DNA of 64,000 nt, from positions 13,276,204-13,340,203 of the forward strand of contig NC_133290.1 of assembly GCF_005239225.2 (NCBI RefSeq). Reading direction: 5' to 3'. The notes below the pieces were generated by a model. It did not search any database. It had not been told where the DNA came from and worked only from the letters and a program-made list of their open reading frames with translations. Position numbers and translations under genes: made by a program. Shown in pieces: positions 1 to 11,755 of this stretch; within the stretch, counting starts at the first letter, position 1, and each line of letters begins with the position of its first letter. The stretch comes from Populus alba (Eukaryota; Streptophyta; Magnoliopsida; Malpighiales; Salicaceae).

Positions 1-1730
1 CGGGCCCAGTTTTGAGAAATCCAATTTTTTGCTAGGAAAATGTAATATTAGTTGATGGATCATGGATAGCGGCTTTGCTCGGAAGTGATTGGCTTGTGAA
101 TTCTTTTGTGCACAAGTGGCCTTTTGGATGAGGTTAACGTTATTTTTTCCTTTTATTAGTTTCATAGTTAAAAATATTTTTAAGCTAATTTATATATTAA
201 CTAAAGTTAAACATGATTTTTAACAATTTTATAAACATATCCCCTCATTTAATATGTATATTTAAAGAAATAAAAAAATATATTTGAATTAAAAAAATAC
301 AGAAAAAAAAAAGAAGTAAAATCTCCTTAATGAATAATAACTATTAACCACACAACTAAACCAAAGAAGGTTTGTTTAACACTTCATATAAATAGCAGAC
401 TAGATTAATATATTTTTTATTCATTTTATAATGTATTGGTTTTAAACGAGTTGGTGGTAAAAGGTCACGAGTTCAATTTCCTATTGAGCATGTGCTATTT
501 TCATAACAAAAAAATGACATGTTGCTTGTGGTTTTTTTTTTTTTTGAATAAAAAAAAGGGCATACAACCACAATTTCTCTTACATTCCCCTTTTATATTT
601 TTCATTTATTGTATATTATTTTTCTCCTATATTTACTAACTTAAACATTAAAGTATCCTTTGTGTCCATAAGAATTAGTTTGGAAGAAATATCATGACCA
701 ACCCAAGAACCTAGCCTTGAGAAACCTAAATTCTATCTTAGGTTTTCTCAGGATTTTATTAGTGGTGTTGTATGTGAAATACTTAGAAAAAAACTAATTC
801 ATTCCCTTTAAAACTCTTCAATGACGGACAAAAGACTCCGAGATAGGAAAGAAAACTTATGTCCCCATAACCAGTACACCAACTCCTTCAGGTCTTGAAC
901 AACTCTCACATCAAGTGCACATGCACAATGATATTGTTACAACTATACAATTACATCTCTATACTCCTCCTTTACACAACAAGTTCTCTTGCATGCACTA
1001 CTAAGTGTATAAAAACAACTTCAATTCCTTAAATAGTCAAGGTAGAATGATATGCAAGCAAGTAGACATAAACACACTTGCTCTTCTACACTCAAAAGAA
1101 GCTACACCTATCATGAAAAGTATTTCTAAATTAAATGCTCTAAACAAGAATCTAGTTATTTTCATTTGAATTTAACTTATGCACTCCTCCTAGAAAAAGA
1201 CTCAAATGTGAGACTAAATTCATAACTCTAGGATTTTCTAAAAATAACACAATCCCCCTTTCAAGTAGGAGAATATCCACTTTATCATAGAATAATGCAC
1301 ATTCATTTTTTTAAAGATTGCATCTTATCAAAGACTAACCTAAGTAAGTCAGGAGAAGTCACAAACCTTAGAAAAGATATACAAAATATAAGAAATATAC
1401 TAGAGCTTATCACACAAGACAGTTATGCTATGTAGAAAGTTCTTTCAACAATGCTTCATTGATTTGTTTATGCATGGTGCTATAGCTTAAAGTCTGGCTC
1501 CATCATCAATTTTCATAATCTAAATGACACTGCTAAGCTCTTTGTCATCATGCATCAAGAAGATAAAAACACAAGACATATCTTTAAAAGTTCAATGAGA
1601 AAATGCTCAATATAGAAAGACTACTTGAACTCATTGCCATAAAGTCCTGATTAATAAAGTCTACAATTATTATTTATAGGGAATGTAATATATTTTTCTT
1701 GATAAAAATCTCCTTTGTGTGAAATAGACA
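1..1730. other. AT-rich spacer, no gene seen
   Basis: No reading frame here has codon structure or a recognisable domain. Around 436-500 a short stretch resembles a tRNA-derived SINE phrase (a 'gagttggt' box followed by 'gagttcaattt'), but it is too degraded to name. The part from about 1400 runs into the gag remnant at 1731 and may be older retrotransposon sequence; I cannot read protein from it with confidence. Confidence 0.5.
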
Positions 1731-2170
1731 ATGAAAAACTATATCAAAGTGAAAAAAACAAGCATGACTAGACAGAGGCATCCTCGTGCCCAGCCAAAGA
1801 AAGCACAATCTCTCCAACGTCATTATTCTCCTACTAGTACATCCAAGAGAAGCACTAATGAACATATTCATGATCTCCTGGCATTCCTTAAACTCTTAAC
1901 CACACTTTTGACTACCATATATAGAGAGATGCTAACAACTATTAAAGAAAAAGAATTTGTACAATATTATTCTCCTATGAAAAACAACACGAACACAAGG
2001 AACCCTGATAAGTTTTATTTTTTTCATTGTGATCATAGACATGACACTAACAAATGTCAAGCCTTGAAGAATAAGATAGAAAGATTGATTGTCAAAGGTT
2101 ACCTTTAATAGTTTGTGAAAAGAAGAACAAAACTAGAGCAAAAAATAAAGGAAAATTGCATATTTGATGA
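1731..2170 (+). pseudogene. Ty3/gypsy retrotransposon gag remnant (zinc-knuckle end)
   Basis: A 125-codon open stretch ends in FYFFHCDHRHDTNKC followed by QALKNKIERLIVKGYL. This matches the end of plant Ty3/gypsy Gag, where a half zinc knuckle of the form FHxDHGHDTxxC is followed by LKxEIExLIxxGYL. After GYL come two stop codons (TAA TAG at 2106-2111), and the same frame then continues with FVKRRTKLEQKIKEN, which is also gag-like. The copy is therefore broken by nonsense mutations. No protease or reverse transcriptase follows. It is an old fragment with no expected function. Confidence 0.7.
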
Positions 2171-4950
2171 GCTACCTGAAATCATATGATCTTCATGAAT
2201 TGTATCTAAGGTTGCATGGAAAATTATTTTGAATTTTAAAAAAAAAAATAGCTTGTCTCTGTTACCTTTAAACAAAAATCTCATCTCAATGTCTCTAACA
2301 AAACAAAACAAAAGGTCTCTATAAAAATCTCCATATCTTCAAATAAAAAGTTTATATGAAAATATTCATGTCTAGAATTCTTCTTGAGAATCTACATGAA
2401 AATCTCCGGTGACTAAGACAAGAATCTCCATATCTATGATCAAAACCTTATACAAATATCTCCATACATAATGTTTGGCCATGGTTACAACGATAACATG
2501 ATGAAAGTCTTTAAATTTCCTTGCAAATTCAAATTCTAGAAGGCAAATGATGAATTGCAGTTAAAAAAAAAAAAAGGTAGCCATGCATGACATGTGCTAG
2601 CCATGTAAGCCGTTTAGACCTAGCCCAACCTAAACAACCATTTAGGCCAAAGTCTAAATGGTTGGCCTTCCAATCATTTGGGTTTTTCAAATAGCTAAAA
2701 ATCATGGATGTTTGGTTGAGAACGACTAGATCATAGTATTTTAGGCCCCAAGCTATCCAATATTATCCCGATAAAAATCTCTATACAATTTTTTCGGGTT
2801 CCTTATTAGTCACACACACACACACAAACTTTCCATGCATATAATTTTTCTATGCACACAAACTTTTTCTATGCAGAAAAAATATTTTTTTCTATGTCAA
2901 TGGCGCTTCCCATCACCAACATCTCCATTGATGACCACTGGCAAGCATGACACAATACCTAATGACCCAAATTCTCATGAAAATATTTTTCTTCTCCATG
3001 AAATAAGCTCAAGAATTGGGACAATCACTAGGTACGAGGAGGAACACACAAGTCCTAGCAAAAAAATCCCAAGTCTGGATTCCATACTCAACCAATTAAC
3101 GATCAAGCTTGCAATCTCATGCATGACCATCAACCACTCAATAATTCAAATAATAATTATTAATCATCCAACAATTTCATGAATCACCAAGTATCATTCA
3201 ATATCTTTTTGAACCACAAACAACCATCCAATAATTTCTAGAATCATAAAAAATCATCCGACAATTCCTAAAACATACAATTTCTCTTACATTTCTTTTT
3301 TTTTTCATTTATTATATTTTTTTATCCTCCAACATTTTATTAACTAAAAAATATGAGTGTTTCATCCGTTTAGGACCTTTCTTGGTGCTCTTACAAGGCA
3401 TCCAACGGCTTAAAAAAAAAACGATAAATACATGAAATATAATTTACTAAACTACAAAGCAACACTGATCTTTCTTTTTATCTGATGGATTAACAATGAC
3501 CTTTCACGTAAGTGGTATTGAGCCATCGCCTAACACCCCTACCTCCACTATAGCACCATAGCATTAAGTGATCTATGGTGACTTTGGTGACGAATTTACC
3601 TATCAACATTAATTTATCATTAATTAATGATTAATGAAATGAATAATTAATTCTCACGTAGTGGCATAATATCAAGCACCACGTGGTTTATTTATTGCAG
3701 CTCCAAAACCACAAATGGGATGGTATTAATAGATTGTTTCTTAGTAAAGGAAAAGGGTCTCGTTATTTTCAATATATATCTCTAAGTTAAAATTCACTAT
3801 ATATATCATGATTAACTAATATTGCTGTCCTTGATTTTTATTCTTATTTTTTTTCAATCCAAAATGATGGATAACACAATACTTTGGAGGTTGACATGTT
3901 CCCTTGTAAAATATTTTTCAATTAAAAATAAATCTAGTTAATTTCCATCGACAATAACAAATATTGTGAGTTACACACTCGGAAAAAAAGGTAATTTCTT
4001 TTTGGAATACAAATTAATATTAATTAACTTCTATATCTTTTTATTTTCTTACAAAAATAGGTAGGTTTGCACGGACAGACATAAACCTGCAGGGCATCAA
4101 ATCGATTAATTGAAATTAATGCCTACCAATCTAGCCACCTCCTTCAATGGTTATTAAATAATGTTGTGAGAATCATTTCTATATATACAGTTGAAATCCT
4201 TCAACAATCAATAAATATACACACACACACGCATGTGAGTTGGTGGCCCAGCACATGGCCTCTTTTTTTGAAGATATGAAATAAGAAATTCTAATGTATA
4301 TTAAAAAATTGCTTTAATATCAATTGATAGTAGTTTTATAAAGTTATTTTTCTTCTTAAATTTATTTTTTTATGGTTTTTCTGTGTAAGTTTTCTAGTAT
4401 TGCATGATTACATTGAAAACAATTAAACTCTAAGAAAATCGTAATCTTAATATAGGAGTAATTAATATTCTGATTAAGGAGAGGGAAAAAATGGTTTCCA
4501 AGTGGTCCTTATCTACCTATGAACACTTGGTTCCACGTCCTCTTTAACATGTAATAATTTCATGTATGATTTTGAAGAAGATGTATTTGACCAGCCTTTT
4601 TTTTATTATAAAAGAAAGGCTCGAACACGAGATTTTGTGGGGAGGGAGACTCTAACTTATTGGGACTTGACGAGCCAGCCGCTTCCTACTGCACTAAACT
4701 ATCATTTATTTCCGGCAAGTAGTGGAGGTTGGATTGTCAAGATGGCAGACAAGCTAGTGTTCAAAGGCCAGATTTTCTTCGTATTAATCTTTAGGTTTTT
4801 AAGTCTCTTTTAAGACTTTTCTTTGTCTTGTTGCCCTTGGTCTCTTTCTTGCTCCAACCCACAGTACAGGCACGCACCCTCTCTTTTTCATACCCTATTT
4901 TGAGGGCAGCATTCATTTTTATTTTATTTTCTTGCCTGGTATTTATGATC

Positions 4951-4952
<2 letters not shown>
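2171..4952. other. Repeat-rich spacer
   Basis: No supportable gene. From about 2265 to 2480 the phrase 'aaatctccata' recurs at irregular spacing (near 2326, 2422, 2455; variants near 2270, 2400 and 2770), as in decayed retrotransposon untranslated or LTR sequence. From about 3090 to 3270 an imperfect short tandem repeat of the type 'aatcatccaacaatttc' occurs. A tRNA-like phrase with 'gctcgaacacgagat' lies near 4619 in an ORF with no family resemblance and is probably a SINE scrap. Confidence 0.5.
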
Positions 4953-4954
<2 letters not shown>

Positions 4955-5004
<50 letters not shown>

Positions 5005-5010
5005 GAGAGG

Positions 5011-5047
<37 letters not shown>
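4955..5047 (+). repeat. (GA)n microsatellite
   Basis: About 93 bases of nearly pure GA dinucleotide with a few GG interruptions. It lies about 2.7 kb upstream of the U-box gene. Its length makes it likely to be length-polymorphic. No functional role can be read from it. Confidence 0.95.
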
Positions 5048-5049
<2 letters not shown>

Positions 5050-7744
5050 CGGGGGTAGAATTAATTATGAGCTTAATCACTAGAACAAGGGAAAGGAAGA
5101 GATAGTTAAGATTACTCATAATTTACCTTGTCTTGAGAGTTGAGAGAAGGTTTCGGTTTTAGTTTTAGATTTTATTATTCTTATTTTCTTGTAACAAGTC
5201 TTAGTTTTCATATATTTTTATTCAAGTGATGTAAAAATAATAGCTTGTTTATTTTGTATCATTAATATTAAAAGATTTGCTGTTTTTTCTATATTAAAAA
5301 AATACATTTTTTTTATAGGTATATATTTGATCATGTTCAAACTGTCACGCGAGAAAATATTAAAAGATAATAAATTTTTTATCGAGAAAAAAAATAGAAT
5401 TTTAGTTTAAGTTAAGCATTAATTTACTAATTTTATAATATTTTTTGAACTTAGCATGCATATATATATATATGGTGATGGACAAGAGAGAAATAACCAC
5501 ATAATTCGCTAAAACTTTATTTATTTCTATCGTGAACCAACCAAGAATCTAGAAGGAACCTAGCTTTCTTTTATTTCTCTTCACTTTGTATAAATATTTA
5601 TTAATTCTTAGAATGTCTAAGCAAATTAAACTGTTCATCACTTCAAATTAAGCTGCATTGACCATTAGATCGTGATCAGACGGGAGAGGAAATCTGGATC
5701 CCACCAGCTGCTATAAATTGACAAAACAAATCAAGTGGTGGCATGTGAAATGTTGGCAGGTCAAAAGGTCTTAGCCAAGAACCACTACAAATAAAATGGA
5801 TTGATTCTATTTTTCCTGTAAGAATTTTGTCCCCCCAAAAATCTTTTTTATATTCACCAACATATATCTTTGTGCCCACCTATTTCAAATTGGAAAATCA
5901 GATTCCTTGAGACAAATCATCAAGTGAATTTGGTGTATATGTAGTGTGTGTGTGTGTGTTTGAATGCGAGTTGGCTCTCTTAATTAGAAATTTGACTCAC
6001 ATTTCTAGCTAGAAACCTGATGCAATTACTTGGGAAAATTGGACTCAAGATGGAGCATCGAAATGACTTAAGAAAAAGATTAGAGAATCCTTAGTAATAT
6101 AATATATGTTTGCGTACTTTTTAGTCTTTCATCATCAATTATGGTGTTTGAAATTATGTAAATTTCAGAGAATCCAGCCAAATTTTGGAATAATTAAAGT
6201 AAGGGAGAATTCTTCAGCTCCTGTTTTGCTTAAAACCTGGTAAGATGTTGGGGGTATTTGACTAGTTTTGTTTTATTTTTTTTTAATTTCTTTGCTTTTA
6301 ACATTTAGGGCATAGTTTTTCTATAATTTTATCCCAGATAGTTTTTTTTTCTTTTTCAATTGGGTTCTAGCTGAACCATTCACACTAGCTCCAATAAATA
6401 TATTTATTTTATGCAGTTTCTTCTTCTTTAATTCAAATTTAAGATGATAACATGAGATAGATGTAGTCTAATCTTTCATTCCAAACTTAGCCATTTGTGA
6501 TTTTAGGACACTTCACACTCACACTTAGAATATTTCCTTGATTTATAGACACTGAAAATGTTGAGAGATGGAATGATTTCTTACAAGTTTCAAGGCATAT
6601 TTATGACAATGTTGTTTCAAATGAATATTTTTGGTTTTGATCTTAAAATAAAAAAGAAAAGATCTTTAAAGTAGTTTATAATGTTTTTCAGCTATCTGCT
6701 TTAATTGGGTGCCTAATAATAAGGCGGCAATTAATGTCCTCCCAGCCTCTCCAGAAGCTGGAAATCACGAAGGTCCCATTAGCCTATTCTTTCCAACCTT
6801 GATGAAATAATTCAGCTGAGAAAAACAAGCTATGTAAGGCAGTTCTGTTTATCAATATTTTTGGATATTATTTTTATTCCATTAATTTGCTAGTGCTTTC
6901 CCATATTATTGCCCCTCTCATGAATCCTGTGGCCAACATGACAAACCTCTCCCTCTCTCTTACAAGAACACAGTTTCATTTTCAACTATTGTGGGGGTGG
7001 ATTCAAACTTCAAAGATGAACAGTATTATTATTATTTTTTTCTCCGGGTGGGTCAGTTTTGACTGAACTGATAGATATAGAGGAAGGATTGGGGACCATT
7101 CCGTATAATTAATCCATATTATTGGTTGTGATCGCTTGCTCTTTCACTAAGATAAGGCCCATAATATTGTTTGGCCTACCTTGGTGTTTGTATGCTGGTG
7201 TTATCATCTTATTCCTCCACCTAAGATTGCACTTTTGCCTCTCCCTCTCCCTTTCTTCTCCCTATAAAAAAGAAAAAAGAAACTTCCCTTCGCCCTCTTG
7301 TAAATCTCAGCTGCTGCTGAAGTTGCTGGCACTGTGGACTAGAGGTGGTAGCTTGTTTTCTCTCATCTTTCCCATCACTTGTGTGCTCTTCTTCCTTTGT
7401 GTTTCTCTTGTACCGTTGGTAACTTTGTCCCACTTCTCTATCAACTGTCATTTCTGTACTGAAAAGGAAAAGGAAAGAGAAACCCCACTCCCACTATGTT
7501 TCTTGCAGTTTTTTATTTCATGAGTGCTGTTTAAGGTTCGTCTTTTTAACATCTAGTTTTTTGCATTGTATATTGTAGAGCAATATCTTCTTACTTCACC
7601 CCACCAATTCCTATTAATCAAGAACTTCAGCTACCGTCCATTTGTTAGATGCTGAAATGGTTAACCAATAGCAGCGCCATCTATTCACCACCAGTACTTT
7701 CTTTTGTTTTTTGTTCTTGAATCTTTGGTTTTTTTCTCTTCTCC
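5048..7744. promoter_or_regulatory. Upstream region of the U-box gene
   Basis: No coding gene is visible. The last 500 bases are the likely promoter and 5' leader of the U-box gene: a TATA-like 'ctataaaaaag' lies near 7261, followed by pyrimidine-rich leader sequence up to the start codon at 7745. Open frames at 7122-7523 (+) and 7221-7451 (-) overlap this leader and look like chance reading of CT-rich DNA. Short (TG)n lies near 5946-5960. Confidence 0.4.
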
Positions 7745-8938
7745 ATGAACGAAGCAGAAATGACTGTACCCCACTTTTTCATGTGTCCAATTAGTCTAGA
7801 CTTGATCAAAGATCCAGTGACGCTATGTACCGGCCAAACTTATGACAGATCAAGCATAGAAAAATGGCTTGCTGCTGGTAATCTTACTTGCCCTGTCACA
7901 ATGCAGAAGCTTCAGGATCCATCCATGGTTCCTAATAACACTCTTCGTCATTTGATTGATCAGTGGCTGCAAATAGGCCCTCAGTTTGATCCTGTTTATT
8001 TATCAACAATTGATTCTCTAGCTTCATTGAAGAAAATTCTTGAATCAGGTGAAGCTTCCTTGGAGTACAAGTGTGAAACACTCCAAAACATCCAAGCTCT
8101 AACTGAAGAATCACAATCTGGAAATTCTAGTTTGTTCCAGTTAGGCTTCTTTCCTTTATTGTTGGAGCTGCTTTTTGGAAAAGTGGAATCCAGACTGTCT
8201 GAAGGAAGTGCTAAGTTTGCAGAACAAGCACTTTCTTGTGTCCTAAGATTGCTGTCTCTTGGCGAATATGAGTGTTTAAATATGCTAAGAGAAGAGTCTA
8301 AACTGGAATCCTTTCAGTTTTTGTTTGATCAAGGTACTAGCAAGATCAAGAGGGGTTTGTGCCAGATAATAGAAGCCATATCATCATCTTTGGAGACAAG
8401 AGAACTCTGTGCTAAGCTTGGCAAAAACAGAAAACTCTTGAAAGGGCTGATTCTTCTTGTTCACCAAACATATGGGGCATCTGAGGCTGGAATCAAAGCT
8501 ATATCGGCACTATGCTGCTTGGAATCAAATAGAGAGAATATGGTTCAAGAAGGTGGGATAAATGGACTCTTGACCTATATTTATGACGCTCAAAGACATG
8601 AAAGAAATTTGGCACCTAAAGCAATGGCAACAATTGAGCTGCTTCTAGGACTAGAGAGTGCAAAAGAGGCTTTGATCAATGATCCTAATGGTATTAAAGC
8701 TCTCATTAAGATGGTTTTTAGGGTTTCTGATCACCAAGGAAGCGAAAGCGCTATTCGATCATTAATGATTATATGCACAGATTCTTTACAGGCACGGGAA
8801 GAAGCAATTGGTGCTGGAGTTTTAACTCAATTGCTTCTGCTGTTGCAGAGCCAGTGTAGTGGAAGGACCAAAACAAAAGCAAGAATGCTACTCAAGCTGC
8901 TTGGGTCCAAGTGGGATGAAGAACCAAAACATTTGTAA
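7745..8938 (+). CDS. U-box E3 ubiquitin ligase with ARM-type repeats (PUB25/26/27-like)
   Basis: Single-exon gene of 397 residues. Residues about 8-80 form a U-box: FFMCPISLDLIKDPV, CTGQTYDRSSIEKW, TCPVT and the NNTLRHLIDQW helix are all family hallmarks. This domain recruits the E2 enzyme and, in plants, promotes substrate ubiquitination. Residues about 90-390 are leucine-rich helical sequence typical of the ARM-repeat half of plant U-box proteins, which binds substrate. There is no signal peptide or membrane segment, so a cytosolic or nuclear location is expected. Two start codons are possible: 7745, or 7760 (MTVPHFF), which would give 392 residues. The related plant PUBs are intronless and stress- or immunity-induced; the exact orthologue cannot be named from sequence alone. 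All U-box positions look intact. Confidence 0.92.
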   Translation: MNEAEMTVPHFFMCPISLDLIKDPVTLCTGQTYDRSSIEKWLAAGNLTCPVTMQKLQDPSMVPNNTLRHLIDQWLQIGPQFDPVYLSTIDSLASLKKILESGEASLEYKCETLQNIQALTEESQSGNSSLFQLGFFPLLLELLFGKVESRLSEGSAKFAEQALSCVLRLLSLGEYECLNMLREESKLESFQFLFDQGTSKIKRGLCQIIEAISSSLETRELCAKLGKNRKLLKGLILLVHQTYGASEAGIKAISALCCLESNRENMVQEGGINGLLTYIYDAQRHERNLAPKAMATIELLLGLESAKEALINDPNGIKALIKMVFRVSDHQGSESAIRSLMIICTDSLQAREEAIGAGVLTQLLLLLQSQCSGRTKTKARMLLKLLGSKWDEEPKHL

Positions 8939-11590
8939 ACTAAAAAAAAGTATGGGATGTTTTTATGCCTGGGCGGGTTCTTGTTGGTGCATTGGCTTCC
9001 CTGTGACATAGTATCTTTGTAAAGATTACAGAAGTGTCCATGTTTGTATCTTATCTGTCATTAAACATTCGTTAATTACTGAATAAACCCCCACCAAGCT
9101 GAGTGGATTTATGTTATGCCTAAACCAAATTTGATTAGATGGATGGTTGTCCTGTGCCAAATCCCAAACCCTTCTTCACCTGGTAATTTCTCTCCATTTT
9201 ATGTTGTGTTGTTGAGATGCCATTCTCTGAAGCATCAATTCAGAAAATGAAAACTTCTCCCCGTTAAAGCAATGTCCAAGCAGTGAAATTACAGCCTAAC
9301 TGTCAAATGATAGAGTTCATGCGCGTGATCCACATGGTTCATCCAAAAAAAACCAAAGCAGCATTGATTCCAGTGGTTCAAATTGCCAGAGAGAAAGCTG
9401 GCACTGTCCCAAATATACCATTATGACATCGGACAGCATCCTTTTATCATTAGTGTTGAAATTTGGAAACTGAAGTTGATGGGACTGGAAGTTTCTGTCT
9501 GTGGATATTCCTTTCATTTCATTTGATATTTTTGTGTGTTGGGATTGGATGATTTGCAATTTGCATAGCTTAGGTTACAATAGGTCGCCGAAAGTTGTTG
9601 AATTGTCTGCATATTGTTTCACAGAATACTGCTCCGTTGGGATCACATCTCTGGCCCATATATCAAAACTTTTCCCCTTTTTTTGCCTAGCTCGTTTCAA
9701 TGTTCATTAGACCTTAAACTACACAACAGGACTAGCTTTCTCCTCTTTACAATCCCGGGCATTCCAAAGGTAAATGGAACCGAAATATAAAGCGTAAACA
9801 GTCAGTAGCTTTACTGGCTAAACTAAGATGTAGCCTTCCCTTTCTTATTCAACTACTGCATGTTTCAAAGTTTATTAAGAGTTCATCAGATGATTCACAT
9901 ATTACAAGCATCTTGGGGGAAATTGACCAGTGTTTGTAATCTCCAATTCATATACTACAAAAAAAAAAAAAAATCGATCGAAGTTGGCCGCATGTTGTAC
10001 CCTGCGGTTGAATGCAAAGTCAATGAATAATATGGCCTCGTCTAATCACTGCTATAGTGGTCTCACAGACACAAGGACTGCACCAAAATCTAGCTCGGAT
10101 CACTACAATCACGCCTAGCATCGGCCTTACTCCTATGGCATGCGAAACGAACTGAAAAGAGTAATCTTCTTGCCTTTTCTAGAGGACTGACCCACCATAG
10201 AAAGAATATTTATTACCCTTGTGATGGTTAAAGTTGAAAACACTTTTAATGAGCGTTGAAAATGTTCCAAAAGAAACATACCATTCGGTCTAAATTTTCG
10301 GCGAGGAAGTAAGCATGCAAGAGATGGAGCAGTTCTTTTTACCAAGATTCTACAAAGGTGAAAAGGGATATTGCACAGGCCTGCACACTATACCTATAGC
10401 TATGCTACAATGCCAAACAACCGTCCAAAATTTTCGTTGAACTTCAAAAGGTTGGTGCCTTTCATGAAGCCAACCACAGCAGCATCATGTGTATTCAAGC
10501 AAACAGCAAGTTCCAACTAGAACTAAATACTAATCAAGTAATGGCAGAAACCATATAAGGGTTTCCTCCAAGGTTTGTTATAACGTGTGGAGGGGATTTT
10601 TATTTTTTTTTTCTCCTTAGTTCAATGGCAGCAGGTTGGTCTTATAACCTTACTAAAAAGACAAGAACATGAAAGGTCTCACTTTCTGATAACCATGTGC
10701 TCAAGGAGTGCCATTAATGACTACGTTTACCAAGTAAAGCAGCATCTATAAAAGGTTTTCTTCAAAATTCAAGTTCAATGGCAGCAGGTTGGTTTAAGTA
10801 TGCATCAAAGAAAATTCCTGGAACGTGTGAGTTTGGTAAACAATTTCGTGTGGGAATTAAATTAAAGAGACAAAAGCAAGAAAGACCTCACATTCTGTAT
10901 AAGCACAGTTGAATATTGTCCTTAGAGTCTGTTTTCTGTACCTCAGGAGGAGACTATAGCACATGGAATTCTTCATGAAGCTATCCAAATCAAGAACTCA
11001 TAGTCATACTACATGTTTTGGAATTGCCACCATTGGACGCAACCAAAAATCTCCTCCCTTTGGTTAATCTGCGATGTGCAATGTTTGAGTTGCGTAACAC
11101 AGCTTTTTCACAAAAAACTGGTCTTCGGTGAACATGGCCCCCAACATAGGTTGCTTAATGACTTTGCAAACTGGACGTATTGAAAGGGTGCGTCTTTAGT
11201 GTCTTAGGTTCAAAACCAAAGACATTGACTTTACTTTGTGTTCAACCATATATTTAAAGACTCAGTGCCAACCAAATCAACTTGGAACGGATGAATGCGA
11301 CATCCGGTTCAAGCAACAGTGGTCTGGTCCAAGTTGAACTGGTTATCACTAAGTTTTTAAGCATTTGCTTCGACACGAAGTTAATGACTTTGTGTTTAAA
11401 CAAGGTATTGAATAATTTACATATCAACAGAAGTAGAACAACAACTTGTTTTTTACAGTACTGTATTCTGCAAAGATAGGGGGATAGAACTCGGATTTGA
11501 GTCCTCCTTTAGCTACTTTGAGAGCCAAAACAATAGTTGTCTTAGCATTACATATTTAATTATGAACTAGCAAATTCATGGATGGATCAT
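8939..11590. other. Intergenic region, no gene seen
   Basis: This contains the U-box 3' end and about 2.4 kb with no frame showing a domain or splice-linked coding structure on either strand. I looked here for a downstream continuation of the minus-strand TPR gene and found none. Confidence 0.5.
9082..9087 (+). terminator. Candidate polyadenylation signal of the U-box gene
   Basis: A canonical AATAAA lies 144 bases after the stop codon, in T-rich 3' sequence. The position fits a plant near-upstream element. It has not been confirmed by transcript data. Confidence 0.4.
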
Positions 11591-11598
11591 GGATGAAG

Positions 11599-11755
11599 AG
11601 GGTATTTGAAAGTGTGGTAACTATTGCTTTTTAAAGTGTTGTTTACTTGGAAATACATTAAAATAAAATCCAAAAACATAAAAAAAAAAAAAAAAAAATC
11701 TAAAAAAAAAAAATCAAATTTTATCCAAACCCTGTTTGAAATGTAATACCAAACA
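11599..11755 (-). mobile_element. MITE inserted at the 3' end of the TPR gene
   Basis: One end reads GGGTATTTGAAAGTGTGG and the other, read inward on the opposite strand, CCTGTTTGGTATTACATT. Both match the ends of the better-preserved element at 36735-36941, but in inverted orientation. The interior is A-rich with two long A runs. The sequences just outside the two ends do not match each other as a target-site duplication, so host sequence next to one end may have been lost. The right end coincides with the point where the TPR reading frame stops looking like its family. Confidence 0.65.

Noticed and set aside
4562..4813. 83-codon ORF with 'gctcgaacacgagat'
   Set aside because: A tRNA-like phrase inside a repeat scrap; the translation matches no family I recognise.
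7122..7523. 133-codon plus-strand ORF upstream of the U-box gene
   Set aside because: CT-rich leader and promoter sequence with Ser/Leu/Phe-biased translation and no domain.
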